Of a DNA stretch of 64,000 nt, positions 22,063 through 36,311 are shown in pieces. The stretch spans positions 12,301,527 to 12,365,526 of the forward strand of contig JAPWDM010000013.1 in NCBI GenBank assembly GCA_035578155.1, in the 5' to 3' direction. The number at the start of each line of letters is the position of its first letter. Positions within the stretch are counted from its first letter, which is position 1. This DNA comes from Brachynemurus nebulosus. Taxonomy: Eukaryota > Arthropoda > Insecta > Neuroptera > Myrmeleontidae. A program made the translations under genes and the position numbers. The notes under the pieces are model-generated. The model saw only the letters and a program-made list of their open reading frames with translations. It was not told the DNA's origin and searched no databases.

Positions 22063-22531
22063 ACGTAAAAGCCCGTATACCGGAACACTTTTTTTAGGTG
22101 TGTAATTAAACTGGCTTATAAAAATTGACAAATAAATTAAACACCCAATGAATATGTTTATAAAGAAATACATCCCAAAAATTTTTATGTATTAATGTTT
22201 TTCTTTTACAAAATGTCGCGCATTATATCCAAACAAAGAAATATTAATGACACTAGGAGTTGGGAACTGATATATACAAACAGACGTGTAATATGAGTAA
22301 TATGACACATAGAGTGACATTTAGACGTCAATGTAGGAAATATTGAATGATTTAAGTATCAGACATAAATAAAGGATCAAAATATTGTAGTCAACAAAAA
22401 ATTGAAAAATAATCATTCTATTAATAATAATTTTTGTTGTCAGAGGTTTCTTTCAGAAATAACTTCATTAATATATAAATGTCAAAACTGTTTCAGTATT
22501 GGATCGCGTTCCGGTATAGGGCCTTTTAACC
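22063..22531. mobile_element. TA-flanked MITE, ACGTAAAAGCCC family, copy 2
   Basis: It starts ACGTAAAAGCCCGTATACCG after TA and ends with an inverted GTTCCGGTATAGGGC-type repeat. The last ten bases are changed relative to copy 1 (7634-8186). It is about 84 bp shorter than copy 1. Confidence 0.82.
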
Positions 22532-22533
22532 TA

Positions 22534-24392
22534 AACAAAATATAAATAACCCTGAAATATCTTCAACCTTGGAATGTTTTTAATTATGTGGCTTCTATTA
22601 CCTATATTACATAATTTACGTAAATAATTCTTCTCTCATATATTAATTAATTTATAAAATTTTTGATTGTTTGGTTTATATTTCCAACAAAAATTTTCAC
22701 CGAATTTTTAATGGAATAAATTTAAAATAATTTAAACAAAATATGGTTCCACTGCATCTATTAGTCAACTCGAAAAGCAGCAAGCGAAAATTGGTAATTA
22801 TAACCATTTTTTTTTTCAGGGATAGTTCTTATTTGTTTTGTTCTCAAAAAAATCGATTTTTCTTTTTCGTATTTTTAATGGAAAACGTGAAAAAGCAGTT
22901 GAATAAAAATTTCTAACAATTTCGAAAATTAAGTATTTATGATTTGTAAACGAAGTAAGAAAAAGGAGCATTTCTTTTGGACGCCCGGCATTTTCTGATT
23001 CGGTAATACTAATATTACAAAAAGTAATTCATTTATGAGGCCAAATCTTGCATTATTGTATTCATTAATATATTGCCCAGTGTACAAATTAAAATCGTGG
23101 CTCAATATACATTTGTTCAGTATTTATCGCCCCCCGTAAATGCATTTCTATGTCCCAAAACGTAATTTTTTTTTAAATGCACGCCAGACAAAGTGAAACA
23201 CTGTATCAGTCTGTAAGTACGGAAAATTTTTTTTAGCAGTTACAAATCTTCCCACTAAACTGAATACTAATTAATTTCATATGTATCCAATCTAATGAAA
23301 AGCTCTGTATCGACACAATACACATTTGAGTTGCATGTTATCGCGACATTTTCGTCGTAAATATACATTTTCGCGAACGTTCTAACACAGACATAAATGT
23401 CATACGGTGTTTGTGTTGCTTCCATTCATTCTTTTTTTTATTCGAGAGGAAATTTGAGAAATTTAAAAAATTGACAATTCTTACTTCTTTTGTTACCGTA
23501 CAACGACTATAAGTGACTATAGTAGACTGAAGTGTGGTATATATTTATATGAACATAAACATTCAGCAGGCGACATAAACTGAAAAATATCACAGGAAAA
23601 TGATGCCTTAATGCTTTATATATTTTCTCCTCTTTTTTCATTTTAAAGAAAAAATCTTTTTTATTATTTTTGGTTTATTTATTTATTTATGTTTTTTTTA
23701 TTCATCTTTTATTACTTGAATTTTTCCGAGCAAAGTTTAAATTTTCAATTCGATTGTTAGATTTTTTTGCAAAACAGATAAAACAGATATTTTACTTTAC
23801 AAAATTCTTTAAGTTTACTGAAAATTTTTGTTTTTGTATCCGATTTTTGTGGCTTGTTGCTGTACTCATTCAACCATTTGTGGCCTGCGCACTAATTACC
23901 ATACAAATTATGTGTCAACTTTATAGGCGTATAAGTGGCGCCAGTAAATCATTGCGTGTGCAAACGCGCCATAAATGTGAATAATATCTGGTAGTGCTGT
24001 ACTAAAAAAATTATGGCAACAAATTCAAAAAATTCAAATTAATCACAGCTCAGCAGCTCAGCTCAAAAAAATATTTCTAATAATCGTGGAAATGTACTGT
24101 ATACAAAAATTATATATTTTGCAATAGTCAATAGCAGATTAAATCCATACAAAAAATTTACATACAGTAAGCCCTCATCAAATATTCATCAATAAATAAT
24201 AGAATTAATGAATTAGAATGCTTTGTGACACTTTCAAAAACAAATGCGCAAAAAAAAGTTTAAATATTATATTCAAAACTGTCTGTCCCTTCGTATGTTT
24301 ATGATTTCGTAAAAACTTTTTTTTATCAGATAATGTTTAAATAAAAAAATTAAATATAAAATTCTAAAAGTATAAGTAATAATAAATACCCC
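22534..24392. other. Unassigned AT-rich stretch
   Basis: No exon seen. The 104-residue frame at 23670-23984 is hydrophobic because of poly-T and resembles no protein I know. Confidence 0.35.
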
Positions 24393-25200
<808 letters not shown>

Positions 25201-26352
25201 GAAATTCGCTAATAAAAAAAAAATTAAAATACAGATGCAGATGCACATCTATACAGGCCTCTAGTACTATTCAGATCTCATGCTTTTTTATACTGGCGTA
25301 TCATATTAAGTAATAGGGGTGCTGTTATAAACATTCAGACCAGACATTAGAACCGAAACAATAGAAATAGAATTAGGTACTAGAGGCGTAAAAGATAATC
25401 TCTTGAAACCGTTTTTTTATTCCAGTTTGTTTTCGTATCGTTATTAAATAATTTATGCACAAAGAAATATTTTGCAATAAAAATTGTTTAAGGTAGTTGG
25501 TCGATAAAACGATTTTTTCAAAGGATTTTAACGAAACTTCTCTAGATATTTGCTTTAATTCAATACCAATAATACGAGCCTACATTCCCATTAAAATTGA
25601 CTACCCTAATTTTAAGAAAAACGATTTCAAAGTTTTATAATTTTAACATGGGCTCTTATGAGAAAACTCTATTTTTTTTTTTTTTTTTTTTTTTTTGAAT
25701 AAAATGAAAACGTGTCAAAGGAATTTGACAAAAATTTAATATGTTATAAAATACAAAGTTACAAACCATATTTAATAAGAAATAAAAATTATTCATTACG
25801 CCGTTTTTGAAATAAAATTTATAAACATTATTTTACAACGTTTTTACAACGCTTTTTCAACAGTGTTTTTATATTGCTACAACATAAGCGCATAAGCGGA
25901 AATTAAATAAAACAAGTGGTATACAAATATTGTACCTGACTATTTCAGAGCAACTACGTTTATAAAAATTTTTAGATTGGAAACTGTGGTATTTTTCATC
26001 GTTTCAACCGCCACTTTTAATCATCCCTAATAAGCTAATACGAAAATATTTTTCCAAAAATTTAGATATAAAAATGTTCCAACATTTCTCTTCTATTCAA
26101 AAATACCAAGAAAAAAAAGACTAAAATGGAATGAAAATTTTCCACATTTTCACATTCATGCAATAATATCATGAAAATTTACGGTTATATTTTTCATTGG
26201 AAAAATATATTTTCTCCAAATATAACGTATCTACGTATGCACATTATTTGATGAAGGGTACAAGGAAAAAACTTACCATTTTGGAACAACTTCATTGAAA
26301 TTCTGTTTGATGTTCATTTATGTTAAGAGAATTTTGTTTGACATGAATTGTG
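25201..26352. other. Unassigned AT-rich stretch
   Basis: A T-run sits at about 25671-25696. No gene or named repeat. Confidence 0.4.
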
Positions 26353-26354
26353 TA

Positions 26355-26652
26355 CCGTAAAATTGGATGACTTTGGCCACCATGGGTGACTTTGGCCATT
26401 TTTCAATATTTGTTTTATTTATGCACAATTACGTTATAATAACACTTATACACGGAATAGTATTTTTTTGCTGATTCTATAGATTATATTGGACTCGAAA
26501 AAAATTATATACATAAAACAATTAGATTTTTAGTACCTGAAAAAGTTTAAATAGAAAAATTTACGAAAAACCTGCAATTTTTACCTTCAAAAACTTCAAG
26601 GGCAGGTTGACATAATAAAACATAAGAAAAGAAGTATTTTTATCATATTTTT

Positions 26653-26689
<37 letters not shown>

Positions 26690-26974
26690 AAAAAATATTT
26701 CAGACATACTTGGCTATTAAATCCATGGTCAAAGTAACGCATGCTCTGGCGTGTCTTTGCGTTTTCCAAAAAAAAAGCAACATGTGGCCAAAGTAACCCA
26801 ACTTCGTCGTCTGACTTTGGCCAACCTTATTTAAAAATAAAAAAATCTTTAAAATGTATTTAGTACTAATACCGACCCATAAAACATAACTAAAAAAAAA
26901 AATTGATATCATTTGGTGTAAAACTTATAACAATGTAAAGCTCAAAAGTGGACCAAAGTCATCCAACTTTACGG
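26355..26974. mobile_element. TA-flanked element with iterated ACTTTGGCC motif
   Basis: The ends CCGTAAAATTGGATGACTTT and CCGTAAAGTTGGATGACTTT are inverted and flanked by TA. ACTTTGGCC or its inverse occurs two times at the left end and again at about 26724, 26783, 26811 and the right end. This matches the design of the pogo-like element at 42282-43205, so a pogo-type origin is inferred. An A32 run lies at 26657-26688. No transposase remnant is visible. Confidence 0.75.
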
Positions 26975-26976
26975 TA

Positions 26977-28139
26977 TACAAAATAATTTTTTACTATGTA
27001 CTGAACGAGTCATCTGTAAAATTTATAAAATGATTGTTTTAAAGCTTTTCCCCCATAATTTTCTCCACATTTCCCAACATTTTTCCACTTTATTAATAGA
27101 GAAAACCAAATTTTGTGTATAATCTATGCAAACATTATGCATCTGTGCTGATTCACTGCCTAACTAATCGACTAATAAATTTAAGTCGATACACGTGATC
27201 AATATATGATTCACACAGGAGCAATGTTGGACACAGAGCCAACTAGCAACAAAAAACTATTATAAAAATTTCTTTACAGTATTAAATGCATAAGACGCGG
27301 CCAGAAATAAAGAAATTTTTTGTTATTAAGTTCCGAAATAACAGAACGGTCAATATCGTCAATCGAAGAAATTTGTCCTTGTGTGTGATTCTGGCAAATC
27401 ACTACCACCCTATACCCTTCACATATACTTACGAATATGAACGCTAGGTACTTCACTTACCCCTACTCATCATAATATGTATGAGAAAACTAGATCAGAC
27501 GATGAACTTACCTACTACTCACTATTTCACTCATATGGTACCCTACCAGTAAGTGAGTAAATTTCACATACATTCGAGCACGGCGAGCACAACAAGAGCG
27601 CGTCAGACATCATCTATCTTTCCCCGAAAAAAAAAACGAAAACGGAAAAAAAAGAAGAACGAAAAGAGATGCGGCACGATAATAATGAATTTTTATTTCA
27701 TTTCGTTGTGACGTTAAGAAATATATTTATTTATTTGTTCAGCGCTAGCTATATAGTGTGACATATGTAAATGAAATCTATATGTATACACAACTATGTA
27801 CATAATGGTACTTACATATTATAATATATGTAGATATTATTTACAATTGGCGGTAAATAACTGTATACGCAATCATTTCTACTTTACATTTTCATATATT
27901 TTATTTTTTTTCTTTAAGTAAGAATTTAATAACAGAAGTATAATTTTTATTTGTTTGTTGATGATTTACATGGATCGAAACCAGTCAAATTGATCAAATG
28001 AAAGTGGAAAGTAAAGTTGTTTTTTTTTATTAACATCAATTGAACGCCCATGGTAGTAACAATATGTCCGAAAAAAACTCTCATTTCACTGAAAGACTGT
28101 TTTAAAATAAAAATATCACTGACCCAAAACGTTCCCTGG
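26977..28139. other. Unassigned stretch
   Basis: The part at 27340-27620 is less AT-rich and repeat-free, and could hide regulatory sequence, but nothing specific is seen. The frame at 27274-27456 is not recognised. Confidence 0.35.
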
Positions 28140-28142
28140 TTA

Positions 28143-28246
28143 GGGTCAATTCACACGATAGTGCCGATTACGGTTCGTTCTCGGTCCAGTCTCGGTAAAG
28201 ACCGAGAACAAAGTATTGTGACCGGCACTATAGCGTGAACTGACCC
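28143..28246. mobile_element. PIF/Harbinger-like MITE, 104 bp
   Basis: The terminal repeats GGGTCAATTCACACGATAGT and GGGTCAGTTCACGCTATAGT are inverted and flanked by the 3-bp duplication TTA at 28140-28142 and 28247-28249, as made by PIF/Harbinger transposases. A smaller inner palindrome CTCGGTC...GACCGAG fills the centre. Confidence 0.85.
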
Positions 28247-28249
28247 TTA

Positions 28250-30014
28250 TTGGTCCATAAAAGGTTACCGACGCCTGTGTTCTAATTCATACAAAGTAAT
28301 TATTTGTGTAACAAGTACAAATTGCAAAATGATGACGGTTTTCTTAAGAAATTTAACAGTTGCGCAAAACACGTATTTTGCACGTGTTGCATACAATATT
28401 TTTTTGCAAATGTGAATTAAAATGGAAAAGTGATATAAAATTATTAGAAGTTTCATAATTACATTGAGAAAGTTGTTTTAACGTGGGCGGTCATATGATG
28501 ATTTGTAGGGGGGACTGACCTAAGGGGAAGGAATATTTTTAATATTTTTGATATTTTGGATTAGGAAAAGTAACTTGTAAGTAGGCATAAAAATCCCCAA
28601 AAAATAACATTGACGAGCAAAAAGAAAAAAGAACCTCGTTTTCGTTTCTTCTAGCTTCTCTTTTGAAATTTTCTTTCAAACGTGGACAACTAATAGGGCG
28701 AGTATGCCCGAATGAAAGATTACTACATTATCTCCTACTTTTGTCAATATATTCTGTCTACAGACGAAGACTGTTGTCGTGTGTATTATACAGAATATAA
28801 ACTCAACACTAAATTTTTATTTTTATTTTCTTCCAGTGTTCTAAAATCGTTGTACACTACTGTACATGTATATACGTACAATATATGAACTTACCCACAT
28901 ATTTAGATGTGATGTGATAATTTTATATGCACCATAATGTACTTATTATTCACTTTCGTTATATTGAAAAACGGTTTGTATAGAGTATTCTGTTGTTGTA
29001 CACAATATATTTTCATTCAATGTTCATGTAAAAGAGGCTTCATGAAATACCCTATACATACTATATAGATATAGAATAGACATACTTATCAAGCGACAAT
29101 GATATTATAAATGACGACACCGCGAGTATTATGTTTCATTTTATATGTATACATTATATTATAATGTTTAATATATTTATGTGTATTTATTATTTTAACA
29201 AATTTGTTATTTGTCAACATAACGAACGGTGTTGGAATGAATAGGGCAACAAAAATTTTTCAAAATGATAAATTATTTATGTATATTTAAATGCAGTTCA
29301 GTTATTTCAGTTACTTCGTTAATATTTTACAGGTAAAGTGGTGAATATTTGCATCAGTCAATTTAAAATGTGACTGGTTACCAATTCATGAGAAACTTAC
29401 AAGAAATTATTTTTTTCGGAATCGATTTTTTTCGAAAACCGACACCTAATTACGTAAACATTTCCCAAAATTGTGATACATTAAAGCACATTATGAAATA
29501 TATTATAAGGATACCATTTTTGGGTTCACGAATTTACCAAAATTTTATTAACTTTCGGTGTTTTCCTTAATTTTTGAAATATGTATATTAACTTTTCCGA
29601 CGGCATTTGAATTTTGGTACCTCGACAAAAAGTTCCTCGAAGAAGTAAGGTATCTGTAAGTAATGGTAGGGGTCTGCGAAGTATACAAAATAGAATAAAA
29701 AATTGACCGGCTCTGTCAATTTAAATTCCACGGATTTGTACACCCATTTCCTCCAGTACCCCCCCCCCCTCTTCGTATTTGATAGTATTACACTTTTTGC
29801 AGATTTTTCTTTAAATTTTTTTTAAGATAAATTTTGTTCAAAATCAGGTAAATAGTTTTCTTTGGAAAATTTTCAAATTTTGTCTACTTACTATATTCAG
29901 AATGTGCTGACTAAAACCTGTTCTGATGAAAATAAATTACTTACTGCTTGGGAAGAGAAAAAGTTTTAAATACTTACATATCCCAATACACAATTTTCAA
30001 TACTTACATATTCC
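28250..30014. other. Unassigned stretch
   Basis: No exon or repeat boundary found. A weak ACAG/GTAAAG splice-like junction lies at 29332/29333. A C run lies at about 29760-29769. The frame at 29370-29570 is unrecognised. Confidence 0.35.
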
Positions 30015-30022
30015 ATTAGAAC

Positions 30023-30611
30023 TAGAGATGAGCTAAATGGTTATTTTCTAATAACTGTTATTGCAATAAAAGTTACTGAAAAATAATTGTTATTTATGAC
30101 AGTTATTATAATAACTGGTATGGTATTTGGATATTTTAACATACTGTAAGATATTCGATATGCGTATAAACGGTTCTGTTAGTGAAATATGCACAGATCT
30201 ATAATACTGACGGATACTAAATAATCTGCAATATCTGTACAAATACTTGTCTATACAAGGATTTAGGCTTTATATACACACAATTTTAACAATTTTGTGG
30301 ATACAAAATTACAAATACAAATAGATAACTGTACAATAGACAATAGTTCATTTTTAAGGGTTTTTTAAATGTGCTACAATAGAAAATATGTAACTTGCCT
30401 GGGGCGTTATTATTTTGAAATTCTTCGTAGATGGTTAAAATAAATTACTGTGATCCTTGCTTTCGAATATATTAACATTGCCCTATGTTATCGATATTTC
30501 CAAAGGAGTTATTTAAGTAACCAGTTACTGGGTATTCCAGTTATTAACGATAACTGTTATCCTTCTATACTAGTTACAAAATAACAGTTATCGATATATC
30601 GATCATCTCTA
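30023..30611. mobile_element. hAT-type MITE, AACTGTTAT family
   Basis: The ends TAGAGATGAGCTAA and TTAGAGATGATCG (inverse) and the perfect 8-bp duplication ATTAGAAC at 30015-30022 and 30612-30619 mark a hAT insertion of 589 bp. The subterminal parts are filled with ATAACTGTTATT-like words in both orientations. No ORF. Confidence 0.9.
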
Positions 30612-30619
30612 ATTAGAAC

Positions 30620-31378
30620 TAGCTTAAGTCAAATTCTCTATTAATACCGAGAAAAAAATTCCTAGAAAATATCTATCTCTCAAATAGAAACGATACTTTT
30701 CACAAAAGTCTTTCAATTTCCCCCCCAAAAATATACCTATGTACGTTGACGAGTAAAAATAACACTTTTACATTTTCCTCCGGGTCTCGAGACTATAACT
30801 TCGGCTACCCCGGGGCTGCCTCTCGTCAGACCTGCGCACCCACGAATGAGAAGATTCACCATCACTGGTCTATATAATACTATAATATAGACAATTATAC
30901 ATAAATATTTAAATTACTAAGATATATAAGTAAATTAATATAAGATAACTTGTATTGAGTTTTAAACGAGTTTGAGCCAGCAACGAACGAACGAACGTAT
31001 TGTTTTGTTGAGCGAATTAGTTCATTAATTGGAGTAGTCAGCCAACAAGTATGAGTTCAATAAATTTAATTAGTCTATTTTGTATATATAGTAGTATTAT
31101 TCGATAACATTCTAGATTATATCGTTCGTCGAATTGAAACTCTTATTATTAATGATTCCATTTAAATTAATTTCATTACGAAATCTAATCTCTTGTATAC
31201 ACAACCGACTTAGAGCCGCAATAAAATATACATACTGAAAAGATTTTATAGTAGAAATAGTAATGAGTAATTGATTTCAAGTCCAATCCCCACCAGTACC
31301 GATGCCCGATGTATTGTTTGCAATGGTTATAAAATTTAATATTGTGCTATTTCAAACAAAACACTAATCCAAGTAGAC
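30620..31378. other. Unassigned stretch with small GC-rich island
   Basis: 30778-30855 is sharply GC-richer than its surroundings, with CTCGAGAC and CCCCGGGG words; its origin is unknown. The rest is AT-rich and featureless. Confidence 0.4.
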
Positions 31379-31380
31379 TA

Positions 31381-32301
31381 GGGGAAGGTCGCCAAAAGCG
31401 AGTAAGGGCTTGTATATCGTTGTATCGAATGTTTTTGTCAGGTCGTGTGTATACCGAAATTAACCGAATATCAACCAATGTCAATCAGTTGCACTTGAAC
31501 GCTTGTGTCGTTTAATGTCCTAGTTAAGCTTCATCAAATTTTTTTTGTTGGTTTTGTTAAAAATTTTGATGATAAATATTCTGTGACTAGTCACAAACCT
31601 TTTTATTTGTAATCTTTTTGGTATTACCATATTATGTTATCATCATTTGACTTTTAATGTAGAAGAAGGTAGACATGTATCGGCTTTCATTTTGAAATTA
31701 TTCTAAGTTAACAAAATTAAGTCTTTTTGGGCAAAGCGGGTAGACAAACTAGAAGCATCTTAATGGAAAAAACTGTTGGAAGGGGAAAACAAATAAATAA
31801 TCTTCTTTTTACGACGGAATGAGGGAAAAAGCTTAAAAAAATACTTCTGCCTTGTTTGTGGTGATTTTGATGTGGAATCACCTGCAGTAATATATTCCAA
31901 TATGGAGGTTGTAATGAAAGTTCCAGTTAATTGTTATAAATTTTTTATTTTGTCTTTTTTCAATTTTTTTTACTTAATTATTATTATTGTTAAGTTCTAT
32001 ATAATTAGGAAAGTTTATATTAAAAAATAATAACTGTATTTAAATACATAATGTACTAACCCGCTTTCCAAAGGGGGTTACCCGCTTTAGGATACCTATA
32101 CGGGCAAAGCGGGTTTTTGCAGAGGTTTTAGTATTTTCTTTATTAAAAATAAATATCGTATAAACATTTCTTAAGCGAAGTTTCATTTTAAAGTTTGATA
32201 ACTATTCTATCTGATAATATAAAAAAGATCTGCTTATCGAGGTCAAAAGTCACTTTCTTGGGGGTTTAATGTTAGCTTACAGGCTTTGGGTGACCTTCCC
32301 C
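31381..32301. mobile_element. TA-flanked element with iterated AAAGCGGGT motif
   Basis: The ends GGGGAAGGTCGCC and GGGGAAGGTCACC are inverted and flanked by TA at 31379-31380 and 32302-32303. GCAAAGCGGGT or its inverse appears at about 31731, 32060, 32087 and 32101, with weaker forms near both ends. A possible zinc-finger relic is at 31812-31925. It is 921 bp, almost the same size as the pogo-like element at 42282-43205. Confidence 0.75.
31812..31925 (+). pseudogene. Possible pogo-like transposase C-terminal zinc-finger relic
   Basis: This frame is open from 31797. It reads KSLKKYFCLVCGDFDVESPA, where the aromatic-Cys-x2-Cys start recalls the PHD-like C-terminal finger of pogo-type transposases. 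The later Cys/His residues of the finger are not present. The match is short, and the assignment leans on the element's pogo-like ends. Confidence 0.35.
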
Positions 32302-32303
32302 TA

Positions 32304-34100
32304 TAATTTCTAAATAATCAAATACATATTGATTGTCTAAAAAAAAAAATCCATATTTTCGTTTTATGCCAGTTACTATAATTTTTTTGACCATTTCGGG
32401 CAATGGTCCTGGCGTCCGTCTGGGACGAACTGAAACTTTATGATGAAGACAAAATATTTACCTGTTTCAATATACCTTCTCATCCTAAGAAAATATTCTA
32501 TTCAAACAAAATTCATAGACAATTTCTTTATTAGAACTAATGTCGTCATGATCTGAACCCAAGAGAAAGGAGAAAAATTCGTAAAACGGTGACAGGCCCG
32601 AGGGCAACAATTCATACGAGAAATCAATTTATGTCTTAATAATTTTGAATTACAAAAATCAGGAAAAAAATTAGGTATTTAAATGTCATTTAAATAGTGT
32701 GAAATATTATTACATCAAATATACTGTGAACAGATCTATCAAATTGTACCATACAGTATAACTGTTTGTATTTATCTACTAGTTTGTATCTGTTGTTATT
32801 TTAAATAAGTGGTTCATTACCTAGCAACGCTACTCAATTTAAATTTCCCTTGCTTTTTTATAACGTTCTATAAATTTTGCTTGCTGATTGGCTTGAAAGC
32901 GGAAACAGAAGTATTTTTGATCCCTTAAGACTAAAAGTGACACTTTATTCTCTATTGTGAACGATTAAAGTTAGTCCCTAAATTGCAAAAATTGCTTCTT
33001 TATCTATTTTTTCTTAAATTGCTATTTTTTAACTAGTAAAAAAGAAATACTTTTAAATTTTACAACATTAAAAATTTATAGAACTCGGGATAATAGTGGT
33101 TTCGAGAAAAGCGTATTTATAGTCGAGTACAAAATTTCAGACATCTGCAACAATCCGAATCTGCGTTGTTTGAAGATTCAAATTACCTTCCGAAGATACG
33201 TTCTAAAAAGTCTAAACTTTAAAAACATCCATAAAAAAAAAATAATTATTTCAAATTTCTAAGCTCCAATATCGCATTAGTTCGTCATATCAAAATGTGA
33301 CTTTCCATTAACAAGATAAAAATAATAAATTTTACGCATATCAAAATAGCACAAAAAAAACCATAAAAGACATTCTATATTTCGCCGCCCCCTCCACCCA
33401 ATAACGTCATATCGCATCGAAGAAAAAAAATTTTTCTTTACATAGAAAATAATAAATATGAAAATTATAAAAATTCATCATATCTTGAAAAATAAATTAT
33501 AATAATAATAATAATAATATTATACATATTTTTATGATATGATACGACATACTACCACCCTCGCATACAACCCCGCTAGACCCCCTGACCCCCCTAGACT
33601 CTCGAGTTTTTCGAAAAACTCGCATACAACAACATAAAATGAGATGTCAGATTTTGAATATGTAGCATACATACAGTCATACCCTACATATTTATAGTAT
33701 GCAGATAACTGGAGCTGAAGTTATATTATCATATAGTAGTGTGTTATTATATAGCTCCATACATAGCTCTTCTGCCTGAAGGAGATGATGTCGTGACTGG
33801 TACGTTGGTAATGGAGCCAGCCAGACATTATCATATAATATGCAATTACAGTGTAACCCGTTTCCGAAATAATAACAACCATCATTCTTTTTAACAACCA
33901 TGAATTCTTTGATCCAATATTTTGAATGTTTGATTCAGTTGGCTTTTCCATAGTAGGTACCTAGGTGGCTAAATTTTCAAAACGAGTATAAAATATCAAA
34001 ATACTTTTTTTTTGGATATGTTCAAAAGGGGTTTTACTGTTGGCAGGTATGATAATTCTGTATAAGCAGTAATTTCTCAACATACGTTGAGAACTGAATC
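32304..34100. other. Unassigned stretch
   Basis: No gene. A perfect 20-bp palindrome CGAGTTTTTCGAAAAACTCG lies at 33603-33622, with CTCGCATACAAC on each side. The short ATA run at 33498-33521 is a microsatellite. The overlapping frames at 33692-33951 are unrecognised. Confidence 0.4.
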
Positions 34101-34398
34101 GTTGCCGGTAGCGACTAGTGATGAGCAAAGTTAGTCTTGGTCTTGCATTTTTTGCAAGACCAAGACTATGTTTACCAAGAGCAAGACCAAGACCAAGACT
34201 AGTATGGCTATAAGACCAATACCAAGACTCAAGTGAGCAAGACCAAGACAAAAGCTAGAAAAAAGCGAGACTCTTACTAAACTATTTAAATAGTTTTAAA
34301 GTATAATTAATACGCAAAGATGGTAAAAATTCTGATTTTAGAAGAAAAAAAACGCCGTGAGCAGCGGGGCCCCATCACGGTAGTCGAATTTCCCCCTT

Positions 34399-35095
34399 CA
34401 TCTTCGGTATTGAATGTTTACAAGCGAAATGTGATTGAAAGTCTACAACCGAATTGTCATTTTGTTGGTTTCAAAACTGGTGATGAGTGTTCGGCTGATC
34501 GAGGCTTTAAAAAAAGGTTTTAAGTATTTAAGGGCTGTATCTCAGTAAATTTCAATTTTGTGCCGAAAACAGGTAGCAGAAAAAAAACCAACACAATTCG
34601 TACGAGGGCATTCCTGCCCATGTTTATCCGCTAATTGCCTTTATGTTTTAGTTTTAAATATTAAAAAAGGACCTTAAATAGTAAACTGGAAGGCCTTTAT
34701 AAAGATATTTTTTCATTCAAAAAAAAAAAAAAAATAAAAAATAAAAAAAATAAAAAAAAAAATTATTTCTTCGGTATTGAGTGTCTACAAGCGAAATATA
34801 ATTGAAACTCCACAAGCGATTTGTAATTTTGGTGGTTTCAAAACTGATAATGAGTGTCCGGTTGATCGGGGCTTTATAAAAAGATTTTAAGTTTTTAAGG
34901 GCTGAATCTCAGTAAATTTCAATTTTGTGCCGATAGAAGTTAACAGGGAAAAAGCCAAAACAATTCGTACTAGGGCATTTCTATCCATGCTTATCCGCCA
35001 ATTGCCTTTGTGTTTTACTTTTAAATATTAAAAAAGGAACTTAAATAGTAAACTGGAAGGCTTTTATGAAGATATTTTTTCTTTCCAAAAAAATC
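34399..35095 (+). repeat. Direct duplication of ~330-370 bp
   Basis: Unit 1 (34399-34729) and unit 2 (34770-35095) run parallel from TCTTCGGTATTGA to AACTGGAAGGC with many substitutions. Unit 1 ends in an A-rich tract. In unit 1 one frame reads GFKTGDECSADRGFKKRF; it is not a protein I know, and it is broken in unit 2. Confidence 0.8.
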
Positions 35096-35410
35096 CAAAA
35101 TTTCTATTTTATAAATAATAAAAATCCAAAATTCCTAAATAATAATTAAATAAATAAATAAACAGTGACTCTAATAACATTTGCAAATTACTTAATATGT
35201 ATGTATTTCATTTGTTAAAAAATTGTATTCACTTTTTTTTAAATTTTTTAAAATTACTATTCGCCTACTTGTATTTAGAATAAACATAATGCTTTTAAAA
35301 CACATTTAACAATAGCATTCAATTCCGATGTAAAAATGGGAGAAGTGGGGGGAAAAGTGATGTGGACTCCCTACAAGGTACTAGCTGGATACTAACTGAA
35401 TACACGTACA

Positions 35411-36200
35411 AAATTTCAGCCCTCTAGGTTTCCTTATGGAGTCTCTAGACGTGTTAGAAAACAAGCAAAAAAATATAAGCAAAAAAGGAAATATTGGCGT
35501 AAAAATCGTGGGGGTAAGGGTTAAAAGTTGAAACCTCCAAAAAACAGTGTCTGGCTATTAGCTTAACCTGTACACCAAATTTCAGCCCTCTAGGTTTATT
35601 TGGGGAGATTTTGACCCGAACGAAACTGTTAAAAAACAAGAAAAATCATGTTCTTTTGGGTATAAAAATGGTGGGGGTAGGGGTTAAAAGTCGAGACCCC
35701 CAAAAGGCACCCCCTTGATACTAACTCAATCCGAATACAAAATTTCAGCCCTCTAGGTTTATTCGGGTGACCTGTGCGAGTGGTACAAACTTCGAAAACG
35801 TCGAAAATGCATGAAATTGTAGCTTAAAAATGAGGGGGGTGGGGGTAAAATATTAAAACCTCCAAAAAGCACAACCTAGGTACGAACTCTATCAACACAC
35901 CAAATTTCAACCCTCTACGTTAATTCTGGGGGGCTGGGGGCCTGTTAGATCCAGCGAAAATCATTTTTCTCCCCTCTACTCCCACCATATCATCCTAGGA
36001 AGCTGAATTTTGGATATGTTGTAGATAATTGACCGAAACATTATTTAAAACCGATTTGGAAAAGTTTTATTGCTTTTCCGCCCCCCACCACCCCCTTAAA
36101 GGTCGGGTCCGAAAAAAAATTTGCCCAAAATTTGACCCCACTTTGATAGTATTGTTGTGCATCGGAATAAGCCCCACTTACCAAATTTCATCTCTTAACT
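35411..36200 (+). repeat. Degenerate tandem array, ~164-bp unit
   Basis: AAATTTCAGCCCTCTAGGTT recurs at 35411, 35577, 35740 and 35902 (periods 166, 163, 162), with a last degenerate match at 36183. Linkers contain GGGGGTRGGGGTTAAAA-type text. Confidence 0.8.
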
Positions 36201-36238
36201 TCCATAGGGGGGCCCTACACATATTAAAAGGTTGCGGG

Positions 36239-36241
<3 letters not shown>

Positions 36242-36307
<66 letters not shown>
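36242..36307. repeat. (AT)n microsatellite
   Basis: Uninterrupted AT repeat of about 66 bp. Confidence 0.95.

Positions 36308-36311
<4 letters not shown>

Noticed and set aside
29320..29340. Second recursive splice site (ACAG/GTAAAG)
   Set aside because: The pyrimidine tract is weak and the donor lacks the GTAAGT consensus.
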